Positions 45,590 to 56,280 of a DNA stretch of 64,000 bases are shown piece after piece. The DNA is taken from positions 124,001 through 188,000 of the forward strand of contig JAAEQB010000078.1 of the NCBI GenBank assembly GCA_024231975.1, in the 5' to 3' direction. Position 1 is the stretch's first letter, and the number at the start of each line of letters is the position of its first letter. The notes under the pieces are model-generated. The model ran no database searches and was not told the origin of the DNA. It saw nothing but the letters and a program-made list of their open reading frames with translations. The stretch is from Allobosea sp. GTDB lineage: Bacteria > Pseudomonadota > Alphaproteobacteria > Rhizobiales > Beijerinckiaceae. The position numbers were made by a program, and so were the translations under genes.

Positions 45590-46249
45590 ATGATTACCAT
45601 CCCGCTCGCCCCCGCCACGACCGCATCTGCCCTCGCCCAGCGCCTCCGCGAGGCGATCGATGCCGGGCGGTGGCAGCCGGGCGACCTGCTGCGGCAGGAG
45701 CAGCTCGCCGCCGAATACGGCGTCAGCCGCATCCCGGTGCGCGAAGCGCTGGCGCAATTGCAGAGCGAGGGCCTGCTCGAGATCGCGCATTATCGCGGCG
45801 CCCGCGTGAGCCGGCCGCAGGCCGCAGAGATCGACGAGCTCTTCGATCTCAGGCAGCTGGTCGAAAGCGACCTCCTGGCGCGGGCGCTCGGCCGGCACGA
45901 CCAACGCTCTCTGCGCGAACTGGCCCGGCTGCAGGACGCTCTGGAGGATGCCGACGACCGACTCGGCTGGATTTCCGGCGACATCGCCTTCCACGAAGCG
46001 CTCTACAGGCCGGCGGAACGGCCGCGCAGCCTTGCCCTGTTCCGGCAGCTGCGCGCGCCGATCGACCGCTTCAGCGCCCAGGCGCTCGGCCCGGGAACGC
46101 GCAAGCAGGGTTGGGCGGACGAGCACCGGCAGTTGATCGCCGCGATCGCGGCGGGTGATGCGACGGCGGCCCGGACGATCCTCGAACAGCATCTGCAGGC
46201 GACGCGGGCCGTGGTGCTCGCAGCCTGCTCGGGAGACGGAGAGAGATAA
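45590..46249 (+). CDS. GntR-family regulator (FadR/FCD subfamily)
   Basis: 219 residues. N-terminal winged helix with LLRQEQLAAEYGVSRIPVREALAQLQSEGLLEI (about residues 33-65), then an all-helical FCD sensor domain (ELFDLRQLVESDLLARAL ... DIAFHEALYRPA ... DEHRQLIAAIAAGDA), where conserved Asp/His residues normally hold a metal and an organic acid. Coupled to the OsmC-family gene by a stop/start overlap (TAATG), so that gene is a likely target besides itself. Confidence 0.9.
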   Translation: MITIPLAPATTASALAQRLREAIDAGRWQPGDLLRQEQLAAEYGVSRIPVREALAQLQSEGLLEIAHYRGARVSRPQAAEIDELFDLRQLVESDLLARALGRHDQRSLRELARLQDALEDADDRLGWISGDIAFHEALYRPAERPRSLALFRQLRAPIDRFSAQALGPGTRKQGWADEHRQLIAAIAAGDATAARTILEQHLQATRAVVLAACSGDGER

Positions 46250-46734
46250 TGGCGACGCATGGCGCGACGATCACCTGGCAGCGCGGCGAGGAGGAGGCCT
46301 TCCTCGACAACCGCTACAGCCGCGCGCATCTCTGGCGCTTCGACGGCGGACTCGAGGTGCCGGCATCGAGTTCGCCGCATGTGGTGCGCGTGCCCTTCTC
46401 CAATCCGGCCAATGTCGATCCGGAAGAGGCCTATGTCGCGGCCCTGTCGAGCTGCCACATGCTCTGGTTCCTCAACCTGGCGGCGATGCGCGGCTACCGG
46501 GTCGACAGCTATGTCGATGCGGCCGAAGGCGCGATGGCGAAGAATGCCGACGGCAAGGAGTGGGTCGCGACGGTGACGCTGAAGCCGCATGTCGTCTTCA
46601 GCGGGCCGAAGGCACTGGACGAGGCCGCCGTCGAGGCGCTGCATCACGACGCCCATGCCAACTGCTTCCTGGCCAATTCGGTGCGCTCGACACTGGAGAC
46701 GCAGGGCAGCTGGGATTATCGCGCCGCTGCCTGA
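46249..46734 (+). CDS. OsmC/Ohr-family peroxide-reducing protein
   Basis: 161 residues. The two catalytic cysteines of the family are present: C69 in ALSSCHMLWFL and C139 in HANCFLANS, with E60 in the DPEEAYVAAL block. OsmC-type proteins reduce organic hydroperoxides through these thiols. Placed under a GntR-type regulator rather than the usual OhrR. Convergent with a glycosyltransferase gene 20 bases away. Confidence 0.88.
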   Translation: MATHGATITWQRGEEEAFLDNRYSRAHLWRFDGGLEVPASSSPHVVRVPFSNPANVDPEEAYVAALSSCHMLWFLNLAAMRGYRVDSYVDAAEGAMAKNADGKEWVATVTLKPHVVFSGPKALDEAAVEALHHDAHANCFLANSVRSTLETQGSWDYRAAA

Positions 46735-46754
46735 GAAGCCTAGCCGCTCGCGTA

Positions 46755-47972
46755 TTACTGCGCCGCGAGCAGATCGTCCTCGGCGACGAGCCGGCCGATG
46801 AAGCCGAGCTGGCGGTCGACGCACCCTTCGCGTTCGTAGCGCGCCAGGATCGTCTGGCGGGCAGCCGCGCGCAGTGGCGCCACCGCAGCCTGCCTGTCGA
46901 GCGCGGCGATCACCGTCCTCGCCAACCTGGTCTCGTCGAAGAAGGGCGCGAGCAGGCCGTTGACGCAATGGCGGATTACCTCCTGCACCGGTGGCGTCGC
47001 CGAGCCGACGATCAGCGCGCCGCAGGCCATCGCCTCCAGCATCGACCAGGACAGGACGAAGGGAACGCTCAGATAGACATGGGCGGCCGAGACCTGGAAC
47101 AGCCTGACGAGCTCGTCATGGGCAAGCCAGGGGATGTGGACAATGCGCTCGCCGAGCCCGGTCTCCTCCAGCATCACCTCGCGCCAGAGCCGCCCGTCCG
47201 GGCGCGGCCGGCCGTAGCCGGGGCCGTCGCCGCCGACCGCGACGAAGACCACATCGGGCCGCTCCTGCGCGATCCGGGCCGCGGCGCGCATGAACTGCGG
47301 ATAGCCGCGATAGGGGTCGAGATCGCGGGCAGCGAAGGTGACGACTGGGTCGCCGGGACGCAGCAAGCGTCCATCGGGCAAGGTGAACGTCGCCTGCGCG
47401 TCCGGCCGGCAGAAATGGATATCGATGCCGTCATGGCAGACGGCGATGCGCTGCTGCAGGGCGCGCGGATATTGCCGCTGCTGCCAGCGGGTCGGCGCAT
47501 AGGCGAAGTCGAGCGTCTGCAACGTCACCAATTGGGCGGCGTTGCGCATGCGGATGCGCCGCCGCTCGGCCTCCGGCACGGTGAAGGCCGGATCGAAGTC
47601 GAGGTCGGAACCGGCAGCGTTGTAGAAATACTCGCAATAGCCGATCAGCGGCACGCCCGGCATCGCATCCTTGGCGAAGAGCATGCCGCCCCAGCCGACA
47701 TGGCCGAGAATGGCGTCCGGCCGGTCGTGCCGGTGCAACCTGCTCAATTCAGCGGCAACCGCCTCGCCGGTGCGCACATGATAGTCCGTCGCAGCCAGCG
47801 TCGCATGCGCGGTCGCCGGCTCGCCGACGGAATAGGCGATCTGCCTCACGCCCGGGCGATCCGGTTCGGGCTTCTCCGTCACCAGCGTGACCTCGCCGCC
47901 CTCGGCGACGAGGCGCTGGATCAGGTGAGCGAACTGACCAGATCCTGAACGATGAACGAATAGGACGTGCAT
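46755..47972 (-). CDS. Glycosyltransferase, GT4-like
   Basis: 405 residues, GT-B fold. N-terminal Rossmann-type start MHVLFVHRSGSGQF; acceptor-domain region DAILGHVGWGGMLFAK; C-terminal donor domain with VTFAARDLDPYRGYPQFM and the loop SVPFVLSWSMLEAMACGALIVGSATPPV, the usual E-x7-E-like nucleotide-sugar site. It differs from the GT4 enzymes of the cluster further right. The start at 47972 overlaps the end of the MarR gene by 52 bases, so both must be on one transcript. Glycan target unknown. Confidence 0.85.
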   Translation of the reverse strand: MHVLFVHRSGSGQFAHLIQRLVAEGGEVTLVTEKPEPDRPGVRQIAYSVGEPATAHATLAATDYHVRTGEAVAAELSRLHRHDRPDAILGHVGWGGMLFAKDAMPGVPLIGYCEYFYNAAGSDLDFDPAFTVPEAERRRIRMRNAAQLVTLQTLDFAYAPTRWQQRQYPRALQQRIAVCHDGIDIHFCRPDAQATFTLPDGRLLRPGDPVVTFAARDLDPYRGYPQFMRAAARIAQERPDVVFVAVGGDGPGYGRPRPDGRLWREVMLEETGLGERIVHIPWLAHDELVRLFQVSAAHVYLSVPFVLSWSMLEAMACGALIVGSATPPVQEVIRHCVNGLLAPFFDETRLARTVIAALDRQAAVAPLRAAARQTILARYEREGCVDRQLGFIGRLVAEDDLLAAQ

Positions 47973-48541
47973 GAAGCCAGCAGGATCCCGCCATAGCGCA
48001 AAGCGTCGCCCCACCACTGCTCGAGGCGGCGCAGCGTGTCGTGGGTAGCCTGAAGATCGGCGACGAGTTCGCCGTCGAGTCCCTGGCTGAATTGGCTGGT
48101 CTCGTCGAGGAGCTTCAAACGCTCGACCAAAAGCTGGCCCTTCGGCGAGAGCGAGATGCGGGCGAGGCGGCGGTCGCGCGGCGAGGCCCCGCGGTCGAGA
48201 TAGCCGCTCTCGACCAGCTGCTTGAGGTTGTAGGAGGCGTTCGAGCCGACATAGTGGCCGCGATCGAGCAGATCGCGCACGGCGATCTCACCGGAGCCGA
48301 TGGTGAACAGCACCATCACCTGCGAGGGCGAGATGTCGTCGACGCCGAGCTTGCTGAGCTCGAGCCTGAGGTAGTCGAGAAAGCGCCGGCTGACCCGTTC
48401 GACCATGCGGGCGAGGTCGAGCTGCGACACTGGCGCCCGCGCCGGGCCTGATTCGGCTTCGAGGCGGCGGATGCCGTCGGGGGGATCTCCGTTGAAACCA
48501 TTGCCTAGGAATCGAGCGCCGTCATGGGGTTTCAGATGCAT
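47921..48541 (-). CDS. MarR-family regulator, LdtR-like
   Basis: 206 residues. Extended N-terminus of about 40 residues, then a MarR winged helix: LELSKLGVDDISPSQVMVLFTIG, VGSNASYNLKQLVESGYLDRG, and wing SPRDRRLARISLS. The length and the signature GHYVGSNASYNLKQL recall LdtR of Rhizobiales, which acts on L,D-transpeptidase and stress genes; MarR proteins of this group also control exopolysaccharide genes in rhizobia. It faces the secretion/glycan cluster across a 324-base region holding a symmetric palindrome, so that cluster is a plausible target. Confidence 0.85.
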   Translation of the reverse strand: MHLKPHDGARFLGNGFNGDPPDGIRRLEAESGPARAPVSQLDLARMVERVSRRFLDYLRLELSKLGVDDISPSQVMVLFTIGSGEIAVRDLLDRGHYVGSNASYNLKQLVESGYLDRGASPRDRRLARISLSPKGQLLVERLKLLDETSQFSQGLDGELVADLQATHDTLRRLEQWWGDALRYGGILLASCTSYSFIVQDLVSSLT

Positions 48542-48865
48542 TCCCTACTCCGCCTGATCTCGAAATGAGCAGTCAGCCCTCCGGGGCCCCTTCGGCTGAC
48601 GAATAGCCTATACGCAAAGCACATGCCACCCCGAACCGAAGGAGATTAAGATTTTATCGGAATCAACATAGTCATGAACTGTTTCAAATTTTGAAATGTA
48701 GCACGGTTCCGCCATATTTCCGGTAATTGCCGTTGTTTCACAAGGCTTCATCTGTCATATTATAGACACGACTTGTGTGGCACGATTTTATAACGTTCAG
48801 AACCTGCCGTATCGGCATAGGCGTCGACAGCGCCATCTGATGGCCAGCCCCATTCGGAGATCTGC
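48542..48865. promoter_or_regulatory. AT-rich divergent promoter region of the secretion cluster
   Basis: 324 bases without a gene between the MarR gene and the type I secretion ATPase gene, clearly AT-richer from 48640 on. It contains TTTCAAA-T-TTTGAAA (48682-48696), perfectly symmetric around one base, a candidate MarR site, and GTCATATTATA (48754-48764) followed by ACGAC (48768-48772), a combination that recurs upstream of the RTX gene. Confidence 0.5.
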
Positions 48866-50613
<1,748 letters not shown>

Positions 50614-50617
<4 letters not shown>

Positions 50618-51969
50618 GCGAGCTTCCGATGCTGCGCCGGCCAGACCGCGCGCTCGTGCCGATGAAGGTGGAGGCGGAGCCCGAGGAGCGCATGCCCTCG
50701 CTGCGCAATCTCGTCCTCGCCGGCGTCTGCGCGGTGGCGATCGGCTTCGGCGGCTTCGGCGCCTGGGCGGTGACGGCGCGGCTCGACAATGCCGCGGTGG
50801 CGCAAGGCACCGTGATCGTCGACAGCCGGCGCAAGACCGTCAGTCATCTCGAAGGCGGCATCCTGAAGACCTTGCTCAAGGCCGAGGGTGAGCGCGTCGC
50901 CCAGGACGAGCCGCTGCTCAGGCTGGAGGATGCCCGCGCCCGTGCCGAGCTGCAGCAGCTCGAAGGCAAGCGCGTCGGCCTCGACGCCAGGCTCGCCCGC
51001 CTGCGCGCCGAGCAGGCCGATGCGGCGGAGATCAACTTCCCCGAGGATATCGAGAAGGCGCGGACGCCGATCGCCCGCGAGGTGATCACCGCCGAGCGTA
51101 CGCTCTTCCGCGCCCGGGCCCAGGTCTATGACGGCAAGACCCGCATCCAGCAGCGCGTGATCGACCAGTATCACGCCGAGGCCGAGGCGCTGCAGGCGCA
51201 GATCGACGCCGTGCGCAACCAGCGCACGCTGATCGACGAGGAGGTCAAGACGATCGCCGAGCTCTACGAGAAGCGCTACGCCAAGCGCTCCCAGCTCGTC
51301 GAGCTCCAGACCCGCCAGAGCGAGCTGACCGGACGTGCCGGCGAGATGGCGGCCCGCAAGGCCAAGGCCGAGCAGGCCATCGCCGGCGCCGAGCTCGAGA
51401 TCAAGGCGATCAGCCTCGACCGCCAGAGCGAGATCGCGAGGGATCTGCAGGACAGCCAGCTCCAGCTCTCGGAGGTGGTCGAGCGCATCGTCCAGGCACA
51501 GGACGTGCTGCGCCGGCTGGTGGTGACCGCGCCGCAGGAAGGCATCGTCGCCAATATCCGTATGCGCACTGCCGGCAGCGTCGTCGCCGCGGGCGAGGCC
51601 ATCCTCGACATCGTGCCCGAGCAGGAGCCGCTTGTCGTCGAGGCCAAGGTCGATCCGCGCGACATCGATTCGGTCCGGGTCGGTGCCGACACGCAGGTCC
51701 GGCTCACCGCCTTCAATGCCCGGATCATGCCGCCGCTCCTGGCGAAGGTCTCCTATGTCGCCGCCGACCAGCTGATCGACGACAAGACCGGCAACGCCTT
51801 CTTCGTCGTCCGCGCCGAGATCACGCCGCAGAGCCTGAAGGAGAACAAGGTGACACTGCATGCCGGCATGGCGGCCGAGGTGTTGATCGTCAACGGCCGA
51901 CGCTTTGCGGCCGACTACCTGCTCTCCCCCATTCGCGACAGCTTCAACCGCGCCTTCAGGGAGGACTGA
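50614..51969 (+). CDS. Type I secretion membrane fusion protein (HlyD/PrsE-like)
   Basis: 451 residues. One transmembrane segment at about 29-53 (LRNLVLAGVCAVAIGFGGFG), a lipoyl/barrel-sandwich half starting VSHLEGGILKTLLKAEGERV, a long coiled-coil hairpin (about 105-285), the second lipoyl half VVTAPQEGIVANIRM, and a C-terminal beta-barrel ending NRAFRED. Bridges the exporter and TolC. Starts four bases inside the exporter stop. Confidence 0.93.
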
Positions 51970-52282
51970 ACCGGCGGCTTCGCCTGCGAAAGATGCCGGG
52001 CGCCGCAGGCGTAGCGAACATGCCGACAAGATAGTTCGAAAACCAAAGCAACTTGTAAGTTCAATTCCTGATATAACAAAATATAAAATGACATAACCTT
52101 TGCTGCATCGCAAAATGGTCATAATATATTGCTTGATACGACATGGTTCTTGGCTACTCTCCCGAGCGTCGTACGATGGCGATCCCGTTTGTTCGCTGTC
52201 GAAATCGCACCATGACCCAGAACGAGCGGCGGACGTTCTCCGCATATCTGGTGGTGCTCTCAGATCACCGAGGAGGTGACGA
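51970..52282 (+). promoter_or_regulatory. Promoter region of the RTX gene
   Basis: 313 bases without a gene. Just after the fusion-protein gene lies an 8-bp inverted repeat CGCCTGCG (51981-51988) / CGCAGGCG (52004-52011), a weak stem without T-run. From 52030 to 52135 the sequence turns AT-rich, and GTCATAATATA (52118-52128) with ACGAC (52138-52142) resembles the motif before the exporter gene. A separate promoter for the RTX gene is likely. Confidence 0.5.
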
Positions 52283-53077
52283 ATGGCCACGATCGAAGGC
52301 AGCGCGTTTGACGATTTCCTGATCGGAACGCGATTCAGTGACGTAATCCATGCAGGCGCCGGCGACGACATCGTCCATGGCGGTAACGAGGTCGACCATC
52401 TCTTCGGTGAAGAGGGCGACGACCTGATCTTCGGCGACGGAGGCAACGACTTCATTTCCGGCGGCGTCGGGAATGATGCGCTCTTCGGCGGCCAGGGTGA
52501 CGACATCCTCTCCGGCGATGCGGGCAATGACAGCCTGTTCGGCGGCGAGGGCAGCGACGTCCTCGACGGCGGCGCCGGCGACGACATCCTGCGCGGCAAT
52601 GCCGGCGACGATGTGCTGCGCGGCGGTGACGGCGACGACCTGCTCCAGGGCGGGCCGGGCGACGACATCCTGCTCGGCGGCACCGGCAACGACCTCCTGC
52701 AGGGCGGCGCCGGCAACGACGTGCTCGAAGGCGGCGCCGGCAACGACGTTCTCCAGGGCGGTGCGGGCGACGACCTGCTCTTCGCCGGCGCGGGTGACGA
52801 CATCCTCTCCGGCGGGTCCGGCGACGACGTCTTCATCTTCAATGGCGGCGGCGGCAACGACGTCGTGCTGGACTTCGATGCAGGCCACGACCTGCTGCAG
52901 ATCTCCAGCGGCATCAACGGCACCGACATCGGCTCGGCCGAGGATGTGGCGGCGCGGGCCACCACCGTGGGCGGCAACGCCGTCGTCGATCTCGGCAATG
53001 GCGACACCGTGACCATCGTCGGTGTCACCGCCGAGGACATCCAGGCCGATCCGAACTCCTACTTCTCGGTCGCCTGA
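52283..53077 (+). CDS. RTX calcium-binding protein made almost only of nonapeptide repeats
   Basis: 264 residues. From residue 23 to 184 there are 18 tandem nonapeptides of the GGxGxDxLx type (for example QGGAGNDVL, SGGSGDDVF), and two degenerate ones (5-22) precede them. The last 80 residues (LDFDAGHDLLQIS ... PNSYFSVA) look like the C-terminal cap and secretion signal. No signal peptide and no toxin, protease or lipase domain. Expected to fold into a Ca2+-bound beta-roll after export through the T1SS encoded just upstream. The ATG has GAGGAGG upstream. A structural or matrix role at the cell surface is inferred. Confidence 0.9.
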   Translation: MATIEGSAFDDFLIGTRFSDVIHAGAGDDIVHGGNEVDHLFGEEGDDLIFGDGGNDFISGGVGNDALFGGQGDDILSGDAGNDSLFGGEGSDVLDGGAGDDILRGNAGDDVLRGGDGDDLLQGGPGDDILLGGTGNDLLQGGAGNDVLEGGAGNDVLQGGAGDDLLFAGAGDDILSGGSGDDVFIFNGGGGNDVVLDFDAGHDLLQISSGINGTDIGSAEDVAARATTVGGNAVVDLGNGDTVTIVGVTAEDIQADPNSYFSVA

Positions 53078-53088
53078 CGCTTTTTAAG

Positions 53089-53120
53089 GGCGCCGGCCGG
53101 ACTTCGGTCCGGCCGGCGCC
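53089..53120 (+). terminator. Strong stem-loop after the RTX gene (attenuator or mRNA stabiliser)
   Basis: Perfect 14-bp stem GGCGCCGGCCGGAC / GTCCGGCCGGCGCC with a TTCG tetraloop, 12 bases after the RTX stop and 30 bases before the next gene. There is no T-run behind it, so it is not a classical intrinsic terminator. It probably protects the RTX mRNA end or lowers readthrough into the glycan genes. Confidence 0.65.
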
Positions 53121-53149
53121 TACCCCTGCCCTTTCGGAACAGGCTCCTC

Positions 53150-55453
53150 ATGCTCTCTCTCGCGCCCGCGCCGGTCACGGACGGCCTGAGCCCGCAATTG
53201 CATCTCTCCAGGCTGAGCGGCTCGGTCTTCCTGCTGAGCTGGACCATCGACGCCCCCGTCCTCGCGCGGCCGCGCATCGCGCTGGCGGCAGGAGAGAAGC
53301 GTCTCGCCTCGGCCTCGGTCGTGCTGCCGCTCGGCGACGGACGCCAGCGCGTCGTCGTCGTCTTCCGCCATGGCGGGCCCGGCGAGGCCGTCGCGACGCT
53401 GTCCGACGACAATCCGGGCGGCGATATCACCGCGCGCTTCGATCCCGATCTCGTCCACGGCATGGCCGATGCGGACGACCTCGTCCGCGACGCGACGCCG
53501 GAGGCGCGCCGCATGCTCGCCAACGCGCTGGTCGGGCATTGGCCCACTTTGTTCGGGCTGAGCCAGGCCGCCGGCTATCTCGGCTTCCTGCGCCAGTTCC
53601 TGCTGATCCTCGCCCGAAAGCCCTCGGCGGCGTCCCCGGTCGCCCGGCTCACTGAAGGCAAGGTCCTGCTGGAATCGGCCGTCCCCGGCCGGCTCCCCGG
53701 CATCCGCACCGCCTATCGGCTCGATTCCGGCGGCCTCTCGCGCCTGCCCGGAAAGCCGCGGCTCGGCCGCGCCGATCGCGCCGGCAACCGGCCCTTGCAC
53801 CTGATCATCGACGAATTCCCGCCGCAGGCCGGCGGCCTGCTGATCCTGCAGGCCGACTCCGGCCTGATCGTCCGGACCGTGGCGGCCCGGCAGGACGTCC
53901 CTTCGCTCGGGCGCTGGTGGGCCGGCAAGGCCAGCCAGCGCGACGGACTGCGCAGCTGGCTGGTCGAGCAGCTCTCCGGCCTCTCCGAGCAGGGCCGCCT
54001 GCTGGCGATCGAGATGCAAAGGCGCCTGCCGCTCGCCGCGCAGACCGTGCGCCGCAATGACGACCTGCCCTCGGCCGAGCTCGACCTCGCCGTCACGACC
54101 CCAGCCGGGCTCCTGCTCGGCGGCTGGTATCGCGACGCCGAAGGCCTGCTTGGCGAAATGCTGCTGCATCGCTCCGAGGGCGAGCCGGTGCCGGTCCTCG
54201 AACGGCTGGAGCAGTTCCCGGCGCTGCTGCCGGCCGGCGCCAAGGGCGACGTCATGCGTGCCACCGGATTTGCGGCGCTGATCCCCGGCCATGCCGGTGG
54301 TGCGCCGGTTCTGCAGCCGCGGGTCGAGCTCAAGCTGAGATCCGGCACCGTGCTGTCGCTGCGCCCGAATGTGCAGCCGGCCGACGCCGTCACCATCCGC
54401 GCCCGGGCGCTGGCCGCGATCCCGCCGCAGCACCTGACCGCGCAGATGCTGGAGCGGACGATCGCGCCGGTGCTCGCCGAGTGCCAGCAGGCGCTGCGCG
54501 AGAGCCTGCCGGAGCCGCGGGTCAAGAGCTTCGGCAAGGGGCCGGCGAGCCCGGCCGTCTCGGTGGTGATCCCGCTCTACCGCGTCTACGACTTCCTGCG
54601 CGTCCAGGTCGCTGCCTTCGCTGCCGATCGCTGGTTCGCCGAGAAGGCCGAGCTGATCTATGTGCTCGATTCGCCCGAGCACGAGGGCGAGGTCGCCCAT
54701 CTCCTCGGCGGGCTCTTCCTTGCCTATGGGCTGCCGATGCAGCTCGTGGTGATGGGCCGCAATGGCGGCTTCTCGGCCGCCTGCAATGCCGGCGCGGCCG
54801 CCTCGCGCGGGCAGGCGCTGGCGCTGGTCAATTCCGACGTCATCCCGGACAGCGAAGGCTGGTTGCCGGCGCTGCTGCAGCGTCTGGAGCCACATCGGCG
54901 CACCGGCGCGGTCGGCCCCAAGCTGCTCTACGATGATGGCTCGCTGCAGCATGCCGGGCTCTTCTTCAAGCGCGACAGTAAAGGCACCTGGCTCAACCAT
55001 CATTACTTCAAGGGCATGCCGAGCGGGTACGCGCCGGCCAATGTCGAGCGGCCGGTGCCTGGGGTCACCGGCGCCTGCATCGTGATGCCGCGGGCGCTGT
55101 TCATGGAGATCGGCGGCTTCGACGACGCTTACGTGATCGGCGACTACGAGGACAGCGATCTCTGCCTCAAGATCGCCCGGGCCGGGCTCGGCATCGTCTA
55201 TGTCCCGAGCGTCCAGCTCTACCATCTCGAGCGCCAGTCGATCTCGAAGAGCCTCGACTACACGCGCGGCGTCGCCTCGCAGCACAATTCCTGGCTCCAG
55301 ACCAAGCGCTGGGACGCTCAGATCGAAGCGCTGATGGCGGCGGTCGACAAGCCCGCGCCGCAGGAGCCTGCGCCACCGCCGGCGCCGACCATGAGCCCCG
55401 ACCCCGAATTCTTCCTCTCCCGCGCCAATCTCAGAAGGGCGACAGCGGCATGA
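53150..55453 (+). CDS. Glycosyltransferase family 2 with long N-terminal domain
   Basis: 767 residues. About 450 N-terminal residues of unknown fold, with short beta-rich stretches (LSGSVFLLSWTID). They are followed by a GT-A domain: AVSVVIPLYRVYDF (about 468-481), GFSAACNAGAAASRG, the DxD-equivalent NSD at about 561-563, GAVGPKLLYDDGSLQHAG and GDYEDSDLCLKIARAG, which supplies the catalytic base. Catalytically complete. First gene of the operon after the stem-loop, coupled by ATGA to the methyltransferase gene. Confidence 0.88.
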   Translation: MLSLAPAPVTDGLSPQLHLSRLSGSVFLLSWTIDAPVLARPRIALAAGEKRLASASVVLPLGDGRQRVVVVFRHGGPGEAVATLSDDNPGGDITARFDPDLVHGMADADDLVRDATPEARRMLANALVGHWPTLFGLSQAAGYLGFLRQFLLILARKPSAASPVARLTEGKVLLESAVPGRLPGIRTAYRLDSGGLSRLPGKPRLGRADRAGNRPLHLIIDEFPPQAGGLLILQADSGLIVRTVAARQDVPSLGRWWAGKASQRDGLRSWLVEQLSGLSEQGRLLAIEMQRRLPLAAQTVRRNDDLPSAELDLAVTTPAGLLLGGWYRDAEGLLGEMLLHRSEGEPVPVLERLEQFPALLPAGAKGDVMRATGFAALIPGHAGGAPVLQPRVELKLRSGTVLSLRPNVQPADAVTIRARALAAIPPQHLTAQMLERTIAPVLAECQQALRESLPEPRVKSFGKGPASPAVSVVIPLYRVYDFLRVQVAAFAADRWFAEKAELIYVLDSPEHEGEVAHLLGGLFLAYGLPMQLVVMGRNGGFSAACNAGAAASRGQALALVNSDVIPDSEGWLPALLQRLEPHRRTGAVGPKLLYDDGSLQHAGLFFKRDSKGTWLNHHYFKGMPSGYAPANVERPVPGVTGACIVMPRALFMEIGGFDDAYVIGDYEDSDLCLKIARAGLGIVYVPSVQLYHLERQSISKSLDYTRGVASQHNSWLQTKRWDAQIEALMAAVDKPAPQEPAPPPAPTMSPDPEFFLSRANLRRATAA

Positions 55454-56280
55454 CGGCGACCCTCGCCTTGCGACAGACCACGGAACCGGCTCCCGCGACC
55501 CTGCCGGCAACGCCAGAGCTCGCCTGGCTGATGGCGCATGTCCAGACGAACCGCTTTCTGCCGCATCCGCCGCCGGATTCGATCTTCGTCGGCGATGGCG
55601 ACTATCGCGCTATCGGCGCCGAGTTTCTGGGCCATTTCGTCCGGATCGGCCGGCTGCAGCCGCATGAGCGCGTCTTCGACATCGGCTGCGGCATCGGTCG
55701 CATGGCGGTGCCGCTGACGCAGTATCTCGATCCCGAGCGTGGCAGCTATGACGGCGTCGACCCAGTCATGGACGGCATCCTCTGGTGCGCTCAGACGATC
55801 ACGCCGGCCTATCCGCGTTTCCGCTTCCAGCGCCTCGACATCGCCCACCCGCTCTACAATCCGCAGGGCTCGCTGCCGGGCAACGAAGTGCGCTTCGGCT
55901 TCGCCAACCAGAGCTTCGACTTCATCACCATGACCTCGGTGGCGACGCATCTGCCGCCGGACGAACTCGTCGTCTACCTCAACGAGGCGGCGCGCCTGCT
56001 CGCGCCGGGCGGACGGCTCTTCCTCACTGCCTTCGCGCTCGACGGCCAGAGCACCGGCCAGGAGCGCCTGAAGTTCCGGCGCTGGGGCGAAGGTCCTGGC
56101 TGGTATGCGATAGAGGAAGCGCCGCTGGCAGCCGCCGGGATCGATGCCGGCTTCCTCTTGGAGCACGCCACCCAGGCCGGCCTCGCGGTCGAGCGGCTCG
56201 ACCCCGGCCATTGGCGCGGCCACAGCGCCGCTCACTACCAGGACCTGCTGCTCGCGGTGAAACCGGGAGGCCAGCAGTGA
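55450..56280 (+). CDS. Class I SAM-dependent methyltransferase
   Basis: 276 residues. SAM motif I VFDIGCGIG (75-83), an acidic residue after the second strand in YDGVDPVMDG, and motif IV/post-motif FDFITMTSVATHLPPDEL, followed by LAPGGRLFLTAF. In a glycan operon such enzymes usually methylate a sugar or the chain end. Substrate unknown. ATGA overlap upstream; its stop overlaps the GTG of the next gene. Confidence 0.88.
   Translation: MTATLALRQTTEPAPATLPATPELAWLMAHVQTNRFLPHPPPDSIFVGDGDYRAIGAEFLGHFVRIGRLQPHERVFDIGCGIGRMAVPLTQYLDPERGSYDGVDPVMDGILWCAQTITPAYPRFRFQRLDIAHPLYNPQGSLPGNEVRFGFANQSFDFITMTSVATHLPPDELVVYLNEAARLLAPGGRLFLTAFALDGQSTGQERLKFRRWGEGPGWYAIEEAPLAAAGIDAGFLLEHATQAGLAVERLDPGHWRGHSAAHYQDLLLAVKPGGQQ

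Noticed and set aside
45479..46192. N-terminal extension of AMP nucleosidase by 238 codons
   Set aside because: The extension lies antisense to the GntR-family gene and lacks any Amn similarity; the ATG at 45478 gives the exact family length.
52340..52840. Tandem DNA repeats that could be taken for a CRISPR array or satellite
   Set aside because: Units are 27 bases with varied third positions and encode GGxGxDxLx nonapeptides in frame; there are no spacers and no cas genes.
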